Source: Thermomonas fusca DSM 15424 | GTDB taxonomy: Bacteria > Pseudomonadota > Gammaproteobacteria > Xanthomonadales > Xanthomonadaceae | DNA length: 64,000 nt | Direction: 5' to 3' | Assembly: GCF_000423885.1 (NCBI RefSeq) | Contig: NZ_AUIV01000005.1 | Location: forward strand, 119,739-183,738 | Part shown: piece after piece, positions 1 to 7,524 of the stretch | Position numbering within the stretch: the stretch's first letter is position 1 | How the letters are laid out: every line of letters begins with the position of its first letter | Position numbers and translations under genes: made by a program | The notes under the pieces: model-generated | The model's database searches: none | What the model was told of the DNA's origin: nothing | The model's input: the letters and a program-made list of their open reading frames with translations, nothing else

Positions 1-1
1 G

Positions 2-805
2 GAAAAGAAGGGCGTGGGCACTGGCTCGTGGAAGATCGTCGAGAGCGTGCCGCGCGAAAAGATCGCGTTCGCGATCGAGAACGAGGAGCGCGGCAGCAAC
101 AAGCGCACCGCGTTCACCTTCAAGCCGACTGGCCGCAACAACCGCAACGTCGAGATTACCCAGACCTACGACGTCGATTACGGCTGGAACCTGATCGGCC
201 GCTACGCCGGCATGTACGTCACCCGCCACGTGGGCGACGACATGAAGATGGGCCTGACCCGCCTGGTCAACATGCTGGCCGCGGTGCCGAACGTCGACTA
301 CGCGATCAAGGACAGCAAGATGACCACCCCGAAGGTGGTCGATCGTCCGGCCGAAGACCTGCTGGTCGTCAGCGCGGGTGCGGTCGAGCGTGGCAACGCG
401 CAGATCCAGGCGTCGATGACCTCCAACAGCGAGTGGATCAAGCGCGTGATCGACGCCAACGGCCTTGAAGCGGTTGGCCCGCTGCGCATCGTCACCACCG
501 ACCTGGGCCGCGAAACCTACACCTTCGACGTGGTCCAGCCGGTCCGCAAGAAGGACGGCAGCGCCATCGCCAGCGTCGCCACCCAGGGCCCCGTGCAGCA
601 CGTGCAGAGCCCGGCGGCGAAGGCCGTGGTGGCTTCGTACACCGGCTACATGGCGGAGCTGGAGAACGTCCGCAACGCGCTGCGCGCCTGGGCTGCGACC
701 CACGGCCACGAAGTGAAGGACCGCGCCTTCGAGGACTACAAGTCCGGCGTGGCGGGGGCCTTCACCGAGAACGGCCAGTTCGACGTCTACTGGCCGGTGA
801 AGTAA
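2..805 (+). CDS. SRPBCC/polyketide-cyclase-like protein, 5' truncated by the window
   Basis: The reading frame is open to the left edge (codons before the GTG at 14 read EKKG), so the true start lies outside and at least 267 residues are present. The N-terminal part has the look of an SRPBCC/START-type ligand-binding domain (GTGSWKIVE, then a hydrophobic-groove pattern ending near ALWDY-like residues GWNLIGRYAG). The C-terminal part, from about DLLVVSAG onward, resembles a GyrI-like effector-binding domain. Proteins of this two-part build are usually cytoplasmic and of unknown ligand. It stands alone and is followed by a clear intrinsic terminator at 834-863. No function beyond small-molecule binding can be claimed. 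Confidence 0.6.
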   Translation, partial: EKKGVGTGSWKIVESVPREKIAFAIENEERGSNKRTAFTFKPTGRNNRNVEITQTYDVDYGWNLIGRYAGMYVTRHVGDDMKMGLTRLVNMLAAVPNVDYAIKDSKMTTPKVVDRPAEDLLVVSAGAVERGNAQIQASMTSNSEWIKRVIDANGLEAVGPLRIVTTDLGRETYTFDVVQPVRKKDGSAIASVATQGPVQHVQSPAAKAVVASYTGYMAELENVRNALRAWAATHGHEVKDRAFEDYKSGVAGAFTENGQFDVYWPVK

Positions 806-833
806 GCGCATCGCGCAAGCCATCGCGATACCC

Positions 834-863
834 GCAAACGCCGCGTCCTGACGCGGCGTTTGC
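834..863 (+). terminator. Intrinsic terminator after the SRPBCC gene
   Basis: A perfect 13-bp stem (834-846 GCAAACGCCGCGT with 851-863) closes a CCTG loop and is followed by ATTT. It sits 28 bases after the stop codon at 803-805. Confidence 0.75.
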
Positions 864-896
864 ATTTGTGCCGCCCCCTGCAGGCAGAATGCACGC

Positions 897-1271
897 ATGA
901 ACAGCCACGGCGCCCCCGCCTTCGTCGTCTACCGGCGCTACCTCGCCGCCATCGGCAGCCTGCTTGCCGCGCTGGCGGTGGCACTGTCGGCCTACGCCAT
1001 GCATGCAGCCGCCCCGGAAGCGCAGCCGCGCTTGCTGCAGGCGGCGGTGTTCGCCTTCGCCCACGGCATGGCCCTGACTGCGCTGGCGCCCCTGGCGCAA
1101 CGGCCCACTGGGTTGCTGGCATTGGCCATGCTGCTGGGCGGGGTGTTCCTGTTCTGCGGCAGCCTGTTGGCGGTGGTGGTGCTGGGGCTGGCGCCGACGC
1201 TGGCGCCGTTTGGCGGCGCGCTGATGATCAGCGGCTGGCTGTTGCACGCCTACGACCGGTTGCGAGGCTGA
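897..1271 (+). CDS. DUF423 family inner-membrane protein
   Basis: 124 residues with four hydrophobic segments (about residues 14-34, 45-65, 70-95 and 100-118). The motifs FAFAHGMALTAL and LLGGVFLFCGSL followed by PFGGALMISGW match the DUF423 (YgdD-like) family, whose length is usually 110-130 residues. The family is widespread in the inner membrane of proteobacteria; its role is unknown. The next gene follows after 13 bases on the same strand, so the two may be cotranscribed. Confidence 0.8.
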   Translation: MNSHGAPAFVVYRRYLAAIGSLLAALAVALSAYAMHAAAPEAQPRLLQAAVFAFAHGMALTALAPLAQRPTGLLALAMLLGGVFLFCGSLLAVVVLGLAPTLAPFGGALMISGWLLHAYDRLRG

Positions 1272-1284
1272 GGGGGACGGGATC

Positions 1285-1950
1285 ATGGCGCGTGGATTCG
1301 ATGTGGAAGCGGCGTTCGCGCATCTGTGCAAACGCGATCGCAAGCTGGGCGCGTGGATGCGTCGGCTGGAGCCGATCGCGGCCAATCCGCAGTGGCGCAA
1401 GCCCTTCGACCCGGTCGATGCGCTGGCCCGCGCCATCCTCTACCAGCAGCTCAGCGGCAAGGCGGCGGCGACCATCGTCGGCCGCGTCGAGACCGCGATC
1501 GGCAGCGACCGCTTCCACTGCGACACGCTGGCGCGCATCGACGATGCCGCGCTGCGCGGTTGCGGCGTGTCCGGCAACAAGCTGCTCGCCCTGCGCGACC
1601 TGGCGCGGCGCGAGGAAGCGGATGAAATCCCCAGCCTGCGGCGGATGGCGGCGATGAGCGACGACGACATCGTCGCCGCGCTGGTGCCGATCCGCGGGAT
1701 CGGCCGCTGGACCGTGGAGATGATGCTGATGTTCCGGCTCGGCCGTCCCGACGTGCTGCCGATCGACGACCTCGGCATCCGCAAGGGCGCGCAGGCGGTG
1801 GACAAGCTGGACGCGATGCCGACGCCGAAGCAGCTGGCGGCGCGCGGCGAAGCCTGGAGACCGTACCGCAGCTACGCCAGCTTCTACCTGTGGCGGATCG
1901 CCGATGCCGCCGCGGGCGCGAAACAGGCAGTTGCGCGTTCGCAGGACTGA
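1285..1950 (+). CDS. DNA-3-methyladenine glycosylase II (AlkA/HhH-GPD family)
   Basis: 221 residues. The helix-hairpin-helix (LVPIRGIGRWTVEMM, about residues 137-151) is followed by a GPD-type loop PDVLPIDDLGIRKG that carries the acidic residue expected for base-excision glycosylases. The protein lacks the N-terminal beta domain of E. coli AlkA, as in the short AlkA-like proteins common in xanthomonads. It would excise alkylated purines from DNA in the cytoplasm. No Ada-type gene is next to it. The ATG at 1285 begins 13 bases after the DUF423 gene. Family assignment is firm; substrate range is inferred. Confidence 0.85.
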   Translation: MARGFDVEAAFAHLCKRDRKLGAWMRRLEPIAANPQWRKPFDPVDALARAILYQQLSGKAAATIVGRVETAIGSDRFHCDTLARIDDAALRGCGVSGNKLLALRDLARREEADEIPSLRRMAAMSDDDIVAALVPIRGIGRWTVEMMLMFRLGRPDVLPIDDLGIRKGAQAVDKLDAMPTPKQLAARGEAWRPYRSYASFYLWRIADAAAGAKQAVARSQD

Positions 1951-1962
1951 GCGCCACGGCGG

Positions 1963-2352
1963 TCAGGCGACGACCTTGGCACCGGCTTCCTGCAGCAGCC
2001 TGCGCAGTTCGTGGCGATGGCAATGCGCCTCGTCCTCGCAGTAGCAGCCCACGCTGAAATCCGTGCCCTGCGACAGTGCCGCAAGCAGCGCGATGGCATG
2101 CGCGGCATCGGGACGCTTCATCTCGCTGCGGTAATGCCTGAAGAAATTGGCCCAATCCTTGGCGGTGACGGCGGCATGGGCAATGTCCATCGCCGCCTGG
2201 CTGGGCGCCACGGTGGGCAGCCAGACGTCGTAGAAGTCGCGCTTGGCGAATTCGGACTTCGGCACGCCGCGCGGCGGCCGCCGCACGGTGCCGATCCGCA
2301 GTCCTTCCGCAGGCAGTCGCGGGGTGCCGAGGCGGACGATGCGAACGGACAT
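1963..2352 (-). CDS. DUF488 family protein
   Basis: 129 residues. The sequence has the DUF488 (YeaO-like) layout: an N-terminal IVRLGTPR strand, a central basic/aromatic segment (FAKRDFYDVWLPTVAPS), a helix with DWANFFRHYRSEM, and a C-terminal cluster CYCEDEAHCHRHEL that may bind a metal or act as a redox site. I start it at the ATG at 2352, which has AGGAA seven bases upstream; an in-frame ATG at 2379 lacks a ribosome binding site. The gene converges on the AlkA-like gene. Function is unknown. Confidence 0.75.
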   Translation of the reverse strand: MSVRIVRLGTPRLPAEGLRIGTVRRPPRGVPKSEFAKRDFYDVWLPTVAPSQAAMDIAHAAVTAKDWANFFRHYRSEMKRPDAAHAIALLAALSQGTDFSVGCYCEDEAHCHRHELRRLLQEAGAKVVA

Positions 2353-2487
2353 GCGGGGTTCCTCGGCAGTGGCCGCCATCGAGGGTAGCGCAGCGTTTGC
2401 ATGGCCGCCGCGGATTCAGCCCGCGGTTGAACTTTTTCCAGTGATAGGCGTCACAATTTGCTTTCCGGCAGTCGATGGAGCGAATGG

Positions 2488-3495
2488 ATGCGAAAGACGA
2501 TGTTGGCGGCGGCGTTGACGCTGGGCTTCATGTCGATGCCGCTGCAGGCGCAGCAGGCCGCGCCGCCGGCAGACGGCATCCGCACCGAGGCCACCGTGGT
2601 GGTGGAGGGCGAGCAGCCGGGCCCCGGCCTGTGGCTGGTGCGCAAGGGCAGCCACGACCTCTACGTCCTCGGCACGCTGCGGCCGCTGCCGATGAAGATG
2701 CAGTGGCAGTCCGCGCAGCTGCAGCAGGTGCTGGCGCAAGCGCAGGAAGTGATCCGCATGCGCGGCGTGCAGATCGATGCTGACGTGGGCTTTTTCAGGG
2801 GCTTGCTGCTGATGCCCAAGCTGCTGGGCGCGCGCAACAATCCCGATGACAGGAAACTGCAACAGGTGGTGTCGCCTGCTTCCTATGCGCGCTGGCAGAC
2901 GCTGAAGGCGCGCTACATCGGCAGCGACGGTGGCGTGGAGAAGCGCCGCCCGCTGTTCGCCGCGCAGGAGTTGTACTCGGCGGCGATGAAGAAAAGCGGC
3001 TTGGACACCCACGACCTGGCCTGGCCGGTGGTCGCTGAGGCGATCAAGGCGCACAGCCCCACGGTCACGGTGGTGAAGGAAACCATCGTCATCAAGGATC
3101 CCAAGCCGCTGCTCAAGGAATGGTCGAAGACGACGCTGGACGATCTGGCCTGCTTCGACAGCACCATGACCCATATCGAGACCGACCTCGACGCCATGCG
3201 CGCCCGCGCCAATGCCTGGGCCACCGGCGATGTCGCCGCGCTGCGCGCGCTGCCGCCGGCTTACCGGTGGGAGGCGTGCAGCAATGCGATCACCGAAGCC
3301 GGCATCGGCAAGCGGCTGGGCTACGGCGATGCACAGCGCAAGCTGCGCGCCAAATGGCTGGTGGCAGCCGAAGCGGCGCTGGAACGCAATACGGTGAGCT
3401 TCGCCACGCTGGCGCTCAGCGACATGCTGGGCACGGATGGCTATCTGGCCGCGCTGCAAGCCAAGGGCTATACGGTGATCGCGCCGGACGAGTGA
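2488..3495 (+). CDS. TraB/GumN family protein, secreted
   Basis: 335 residues from the ATG at 2488, which has GGAG at 2477-2480; an earlier in-frame TTG at 2458 has no such support. Residues 1-22 form a signal peptide ending MPLQAQ. The mature part begins with a strand (DLYVLGTLRPLPMKM) typical of TraB/GumN proteins, which share a fold with EreA/ChaN-like hydrolases. The canonical GTxH is GTLR here, so the usual first histidine is missing. It is probably periplasmic; the biochemical role is unknown. It is followed by the convergent dxs gene. Confidence 0.75.
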   Translation: MRKTMLAAALTLGFMSMPLQAQQAAPPADGIRTEATVVVEGEQPGPGLWLVRKGSHDLYVLGTLRPLPMKMQWQSAQLQQVLAQAQEVIRMRGVQIDADVGFFRGLLLMPKLLGARNNPDDRKLQQVVSPASYARWQTLKARYIGSDGGVEKRRPLFAAQELYSAAMKKSGLDTHDLAWPVVAEAIKAHSPTVTVVKETIVIKDPKPLLKEWSKTTLDDLACFDSTMTHIETDLDAMRARANAWATGDVAALRALPPAYRWEACSNAITEAGIGKRLGYGDAQRKLRAKWLVAAEAALERNTVSFATLALSDMLGTDGYLAALQAKGYTVIAPDE

Positions 3496-3528
3496 GCCCA
3501 GGCTGGCGGATGCGGCCGCGTTGCGCAG

Positions 3529-5433
3529 TCAGGATGCAGCCTGCGCGCGCGGCGCCTGCAGCAGATCCGGCCAGCGCTTCAGCACCGCCGCGCGGATGCC
3601 GGCCGCGTCCAGCCCGGCTTCGGCCAGCAGGTCTTCGCGGCTGGCGTGGTGCTGGAAGGCATCGGGCAGGCCGAGGTGCAGGATCGGCAGGCCCATGCCT
3701 TCGGCGGCCAGCAGTTCGGCCACGCCGCTGCCGGCCCCGCCTGCCACCACGTTGTCTTCAAGGGTAACGAAGCCTTCGTGGCTGTTCGCAAGTTCAAGGA
3801 TCAGCGCGCGGTCCAGCGGTTTGACGAAGCGCATGTTGACCACGGTGAGGCCAAGTTCCTCGCCCACCTGCTGCGCTGCCGGCACCAGCGCACCGAATGC
3901 GAGCAGGGCGATCCGCGCACCGCTGCGGCGCAGCTGCGCCTTGCCGATCGGCAGCATGTCCAGACTCGGTTGCACCGCCAAGCCGGGGCCGCTGCCGCGC
4001 GGGTAGCGCACCGCGGCAGGGCCGGGGTGATGGTGGCCGGTGGAGAGCATCTGTCGGCATTCGTTTTCGTCGGCCGGCGCCATCACCAGCATGTTCGGCA
4101 CGCAGCGCAGGTAGCTGAGGTCGAGGTTGCCGGCATGGGTGGCGCCGTCCGGGCCGACCACGCCGCCGCGGTCGATGGCGAACAGCACGTCCAGGTTCTG
4201 GATGGCGACGTCGTGCACCAGTTGATCGTAGCCGCGCTGCAGGAAGGTGGAGTAGATCGCCACGACGGGTTTGGCACCTTCGCAGGCCATGCCCGCGGCC
4301 AGCGTCACCGCGTGCTGCTCCGCGATGGCGACGTCGAAATAGCGGTCCGGATACTCTTGGCTGAAACGCACCAGGCCCGAGCCTTCGCGCATCGCCGGGG
4401 TGATGCCGAGCAGCTTGGGATCGCTTGCTGCCATGTCGCAGAGCCAGTCGCCGAACACGTCGGTGTAGGTGGGCTTCTTCGCCGCGGGCTTGCCGACCAC
4501 ACCGATGGTGGGGTCGAACGGGCTGACCGCGTGGTAGCCGATCTGGTCGCCTTCGGCCAATTCGTAGCCCTTGCCCTTGGTGGTGATGACGTGCAGCAGC
4601 TGCGGGCCGCGCAGGCCCTTCAGCGTCTTCAGGGTCTGCAGCAGGGCGTCGGTGTCGTGGCCGTCGATCGGGCCGGTGTAATGGAAGCCCATCTGTTCGA
4701 ACAGGGTGGACGGCACGAACATGCCCTTCCAGTGTTCTTCCCAGCGCTTGACGAAGCGCGCCGGCGGGTTGCGCTTGTCGCCCAGCAGCTTCTTGCCGCC
4801 TTCGCGAATGGCGTTGAGGGTGCGGTTGCCGGACATGCGCCCGAGCATCTTGGTCAGCCCGCCCACCGCCTCGCTGATCGACATGCGGTTGTCGTTGAGG
4901 ATCACCAGGATGTCCGGTTCCTCGTCCATGCCGCCGGCGTGGCCGAGTGCTTCCCAGGCCATGCCCGCGGTCATCGCGCCATCGCCGATCACCGCCACGA
5001 TCCGGCGGTCGATGCCGGCGCGCGCATTGGCGATGGCCATGCCCAGCGCGGCCGAGATCGAGGTCGAGGAGTGGCCGACGCCGAAAGTGTCGTATTCGCT
5101 TTCCTCGCGCTTGGGGAACGGCGCCACGCCGTCCTTCTGCTTGACCGTGTGGATGCGGTCGCGGCGGCCGGTGAGGATCTTGTGCGGGTAGCACTGGTGG
5201 CCCACGTCCCAGACGATGCGATCGTGCGGCGTGTCGTACAGGTAATGCAGGACGGTGGTCAGCTCCACCACGCCCAAGCCCGCGCCGAAATGCCCGCCGG
5301 ACTTGCCTACCGATTCGATCAGGAACGCGCGCAGCTCGTCGGCCACTGCGCGAATGTCGGCTTCCGGCAGTTGGCGCAGGTCGGCGGGGTTGTCGATTTT
5401 CGACAACAGGGGATAGCGGGACGCATCGATCAT
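3529..5433 (-). CDS. dxs: 1-deoxy-D-xylulose-5-phosphate synthase
   Basis: 634 residues, the usual DXS length. The enzyme condenses pyruvate and glyceraldehyde 3-phosphate with thiamine diphosphate, the first step of the MEP isoprenoid pathway, which supplies the ubiquinone side chain among other products. Visible marks: the N-terminal substrate/ThDP histidine segment KSGGHFGAGLGVVELT, VWDVGHQCYPHKILTG, the ThDP motif GDGAMTAGMAWEALNxx (here IGDGAMTAGMAWEALGHAGG), and the transketolase pyrimidine domain with DVAIAEQHAVT. I start at ATG 5433 (MIDASRYPLL); a longer frame reaches 5625 but its extra residues are low-complexity and not family-like. Confidence 0.97.
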   Translation of the reverse strand: MIDASRYPLLSKIDNPADLRQLPEADIRAVADELRAFLIESVGKSGGHFGAGLGVVELTTVLHYLYDTPHDRIVWDVGHQCYPHKILTGRRDRIHTVKQKDGVAPFPKREESEYDTFGVGHSSTSISAALGMAIANARAGIDRRIVAVIGDGAMTAGMAWEALGHAGGMDEEPDILVILNDNRMSISEAVGGLTKMLGRMSGNRTLNAIREGGKKLLGDKRNPPARFVKRWEEHWKGMFVPSTLFEQMGFHYTGPIDGHDTDALLQTLKTLKGLRGPQLLHVITTKGKGYELAEGDQIGYHAVSPFDPTIGVVGKPAAKKPTYTDVFGDWLCDMAASDPKLLGITPAMREGSGLVRFSQEYPDRYFDVAIAEQHAVTLAAGMACEGAKPVVAIYSTFLQRGYDQLVHDVAIQNLDVLFAIDRGGVVGPDGATHAGNLDLSYLRCVPNMLVMAPADENECRQMLSTGHHHPGPAAVRYPRGSGPGLAVQPSLDMLPIGKAQLRRSGARIALLAFGALVPAAQQVGEELGLTVVNMRFVKPLDRALILELANSHEGFVTLEDNVVAGGAGSGVAELLAAEGMGLPILHLGLPDAFQHHASREDLLAEAGLDAAGIRAAVLKRWPDLLQAPRAQAAS

Positions 5434-5542
5434 CCGCCTATTGTCGCGCTGCGGCGGGGTGCGGGCAATGTGAAGGCCGGGTCCGGAACGCACGGGGCCC
5501 GCGGTCGCGGGCCCCGGCGCGCATCCGGCGGGGCGCGCGCAA

Positions 5543-5779
5543 TCAGCCGCAGCTGCCGCAGCAGGTGGTGCCTTCGGCGTGCTCGGGCGCCAGCGTGGCG
5601 GGGAAGCCGGCGGCGCGCAGGGCATCGCTGATGTCGTTTTCCTTCAGGCCGCTTTCCACCAGCAGGCGGCCGCGGCCGATGTTGGCGGTGATCTTGGCCT
5701 GCGGGTCCAGCGCGTGCACGGCGAAGGCGATGGAGCGGGCAGTGGCTTCGTCAACGAGGCCCAGGACGTCGAACAGCAT
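5543..5779 (-). CDS. Small HMA-fold-like protein with a C-terminal CCGSCG motif
   Basis: 78 residues from ATG 5779 (GGAG 11 bases upstream). The segment from residue 2 to about 60 has the beta-alpha-beta-beta-alpha-beta rhythm of heavy-metal-associated (CopZ-like) domains: FDVLGLVDEATARSIAFAV, then DPQAKITANIGRGRLLVE and DISDALRAAGF. The CxxC loop expected after the first strand is absent (GLVDEAT). Three cysteines instead sit at the very C-terminus (TTCCGSCG), preceded by a histidine (APEHAEG). A metal-binding or redox role is plausible but inferred. It lies between dxs and the yhhQ gene. Confidence 0.6.
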   Translation of the reverse strand: MLFDVLGLVDEATARSIAFAVHALDPQAKITANIGRGRLLVESGLKENDISDALRAAGFPATLAPEHAEGTTCCGSCG

Positions 5780-5972
5780 GAGGAAACTCCAGAAGATGGC
5801 GGGACGCGCTGTGCGCGGTGCCGCCATGATCGGCAGGCGCTGTCGTCGCTGCCTTGACCGGGATCAGCCGAAGGGCGCGCGAAATCGAAGGTTCTGGGCA
5901 GGAAGGGTTTCGGCCGCGACCGCGAGCGCCGGCGCTGGGTGAAGCCCCGCCCGCAGGGATGAGGGGCCGACG

Positions 5973-6740
5973 TCAGGCCTGCGCGGCCTGCGCGCGCAGC
6001 TGCGCGGCGCGCGCATGGCCCAGATAGCGGTGGATGCCGGCGCGGGCGAGGTAGAGCAGCGGGATCAGCGCGATGGCCGCGAGCATCTTGTAGGCGTAGT
6101 TCAGCGAGCCCACCGCCAGGAACAGCGAGGTGGGCCAACGCTGCGGGCCGAGGACGAAGGCGATGTACAGCACCACGAAGCTGTCCACCAGCTGCGACAC
6201 CGCGGTGGAGCCGGTGGCGCGCAGCCAGGCGTGGCGCTCGCCGGTGCGGCGACGGATCTGATGGAAGACGTCGATGTCGATCAGCTGGCCGACCAGGAAG
6301 GCGACCAGCGAGCCGACCATGATCCACATGCCCTGGCCGAACACCGCCGCGTAGGCCGCCTGGTAGTCGGGCACGCCCTGTCCTTGCGCCGCCCCGACCC
6401 ACCAGCCGGCCGGCGCCAGCCGGATGGCGATGTACGCGAACCCGAAGCCGTAGGCCACCAGCCCCGCGGCCAGCCAGCTGACCATGCGCACGCCGCGCTT
6501 GCCGAAGTACTCGTTGACCGTGTCGGTCATGATGAACACGATCGGCCAGACCACCGTGCCGGCGGTGAAGTCCAGCGTGCCGCCCTGCCCGAACAGCTTC
6601 CACTGCAGCGGCGCGATCCCCAGCGTGCCTTCCAGCGCGAAGATCTTGACCCCGATGAACTCGGCCAGCACCGCGTTGGCACAGAAGAACGCCGCCAGCG
6701 CTGCGAACAGCCGGGTCGCGCGATCGTCCAGCAGGCGCAT
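5973..6740 (-). CDS. yhhQ: Queuosine precursor transporter (VUT/YhhQ family)
   Basis: 255 residues with about six membrane segments. Typical family marks are the N-terminal AAFFCANAVLAEFIGVKIF, the acidic-aromatic FIMTDTVNEYFGKRG, VGQLIDIDVFHQIRRRTG, and GSTAVSQLVDSFVV. The family (E. coli YhhQ) takes up preQ0/preQ1 for queuosine synthesis in tRNA. The DUF502 gene upstream ends three bases before this start, so both are likely on one transcript. No queC/D/E gene lies nearby, and I see no preQ1 riboswitch ahead of it. Confidence 0.88.
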   Translation of the reverse strand: MRLLDDRATRLFAALAAFFCANAVLAEFIGVKIFALEGTLGIAPLQWKLFGQGGTLDFTAGTVVWPIVFIMTDTVNEYFGKRGVRMVSWLAAGLVAYGFGFAYIAIRLAPAGWWVGAAQGQGVPDYQAAYAAVFGQGMWIMVGSLVAFLVGQLIDIDVFHQIRRRTGERHAWLRATGSTAVSQLVDSFVVLYIAFVLGPQRWPTSLFLAVGSLNYAYKMLAAIALIPLLYLARAGIHRYLGHARAAQLRAQAAQA

Positions 6741-6743
6741 GCT

Positions 6744-7418
6744 TCAGGGCGACTTGGCCGGGGGCGGCGCGAACGGGATGGTGTCCGGGGCCACCGCGCC
6801 GCCGCTGATGATGAAGCTCATGGCCTGGTCCACGGTCCAGTCGGTGGGCGTGATCTTTTCCATCGGCACGATTTCAAGATAGCCCGAGGTCGGATTGGGC
6901 GTGGTCGGCACGTACACCGCCGCCAGCTCGCGGCCCGTGCCAATCTCGCGCATGACGCGGGTGACGAAGCCCAGCGTCTTCATCTCGTTGTGCGGGAAGT
7001 CGATCAGCACCACCCGCTGGGTGCCATCCGGCTTGGTCTGCAGGATGTCCAGCAGCTTGCGCGCGCTGCCGTAGATGGTGCTGGCCAGCGGGATGCGCGC
7101 CACCAGCGCCTCGAACCAGCGCAGCAGCCGTTGCCCCACCACCCGCCGCGCCAGCCAGCCGGCCAGCAGGATGAAGCCCACCGTGGCGACCAGCGCGATC
7201 GCGTTCTGCACCCACGGTTCCACCAGCCAGCCGAAGGTCCGGGGGTTGCCCGCGGCGATGCCGGCAAGGCCGGGCTCGATCAGCGGCTTGCTGAGGTCGC
7301 CCAGCAGCACGAACACGAATTTCACCACCACCCAGGTCAGCCACAGCGGCAGCAGGGTCAGCAGACCGGTCAGGAACAGGCGCTGCAGGCGCAGGCCGAG
7401 CGAAGGAGATGCGGACAT
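6744..7418 (-). CDS. DUF502 family membrane protein
   Basis: About 224 residues. Two N-terminal membrane helices (TGLLTLLPLWLTWVVVKFVF and AIALVATVGFILLAGWL) flank a loop, followed by a soluble C-terminal domain with VVLIDFPHNEMKTLGFVT and VYVPTTPNPTSGYLEIVP, the signature of DUF502. The family is widespread and uncharacterised. Start choice is uncertain: ATG 7418 or an in-frame GTG at 7424, neither with a strong ribosome binding site. It runs into yhhQ and is divergent from the chemoreceptor gene. Confidence 0.82.
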   Translation of the reverse strand: MSASPSLGLRLQRLFLTGLLTLLPLWLTWVVVKFVFVLLGDLSKPLIEPGLAGIAAGNPRTFGWLVEPWVQNAIALVATVGFILLAGWLARRVVGQRLLRWFEALVARIPLASTIYGSARKLLDILQTKPDGTQRVVLIDFPHNEMKTLGFVTRVMREIGTGRELAAVYVPTTPNPTSGYLEIVPMEKITPTDWTVDQAMSFIISGGAVAPDTIPFAPPPAKSP

Positions 7419-7447
7419 GCGCACATTCTAGGGGGGCGGGGGGGGCA

Positions 7448-7474
7448 TAAAGTCGGCGCCGCGGCTGCCGTTAT
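7448..7474 (+). promoter_or_regulatory. Sigma-28 (FliA)-type promoter for the chemoreceptor gene
   Basis: TAAAGTCG (7448-7455), an 11-base spacer, then GCCGTTAT (7467-7474). This is close to the flagellar sigma-28 consensus TAAAGTTT-N11-GCCGATAA with exact spacing. It lies 50 bases ahead of the chemoreceptor start at 7525. Assignment is by consensus only. Confidence 0.7.
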
Positions 7475-7524
7475 TCCCCAGGACTTATCCCGCATTTGCC
7501 GAAAAATCACCCAGGAGCAGGTTG

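Noticed and set aside
5434..5625. 64-residue extension of Dxs
   Set aside because: Low-complexity Pro/Ala-rich sequence overlapping the HMA-like gene; DXS proteins begin near MIDASRYPLL.
5780..5972. preQ1 riboswitch near the queuosine transporter gene
   Set aside because: The transporter is read from the other side (start at 6740), and no preQ1 aptamer pattern is visible ahead of it or in this gap.
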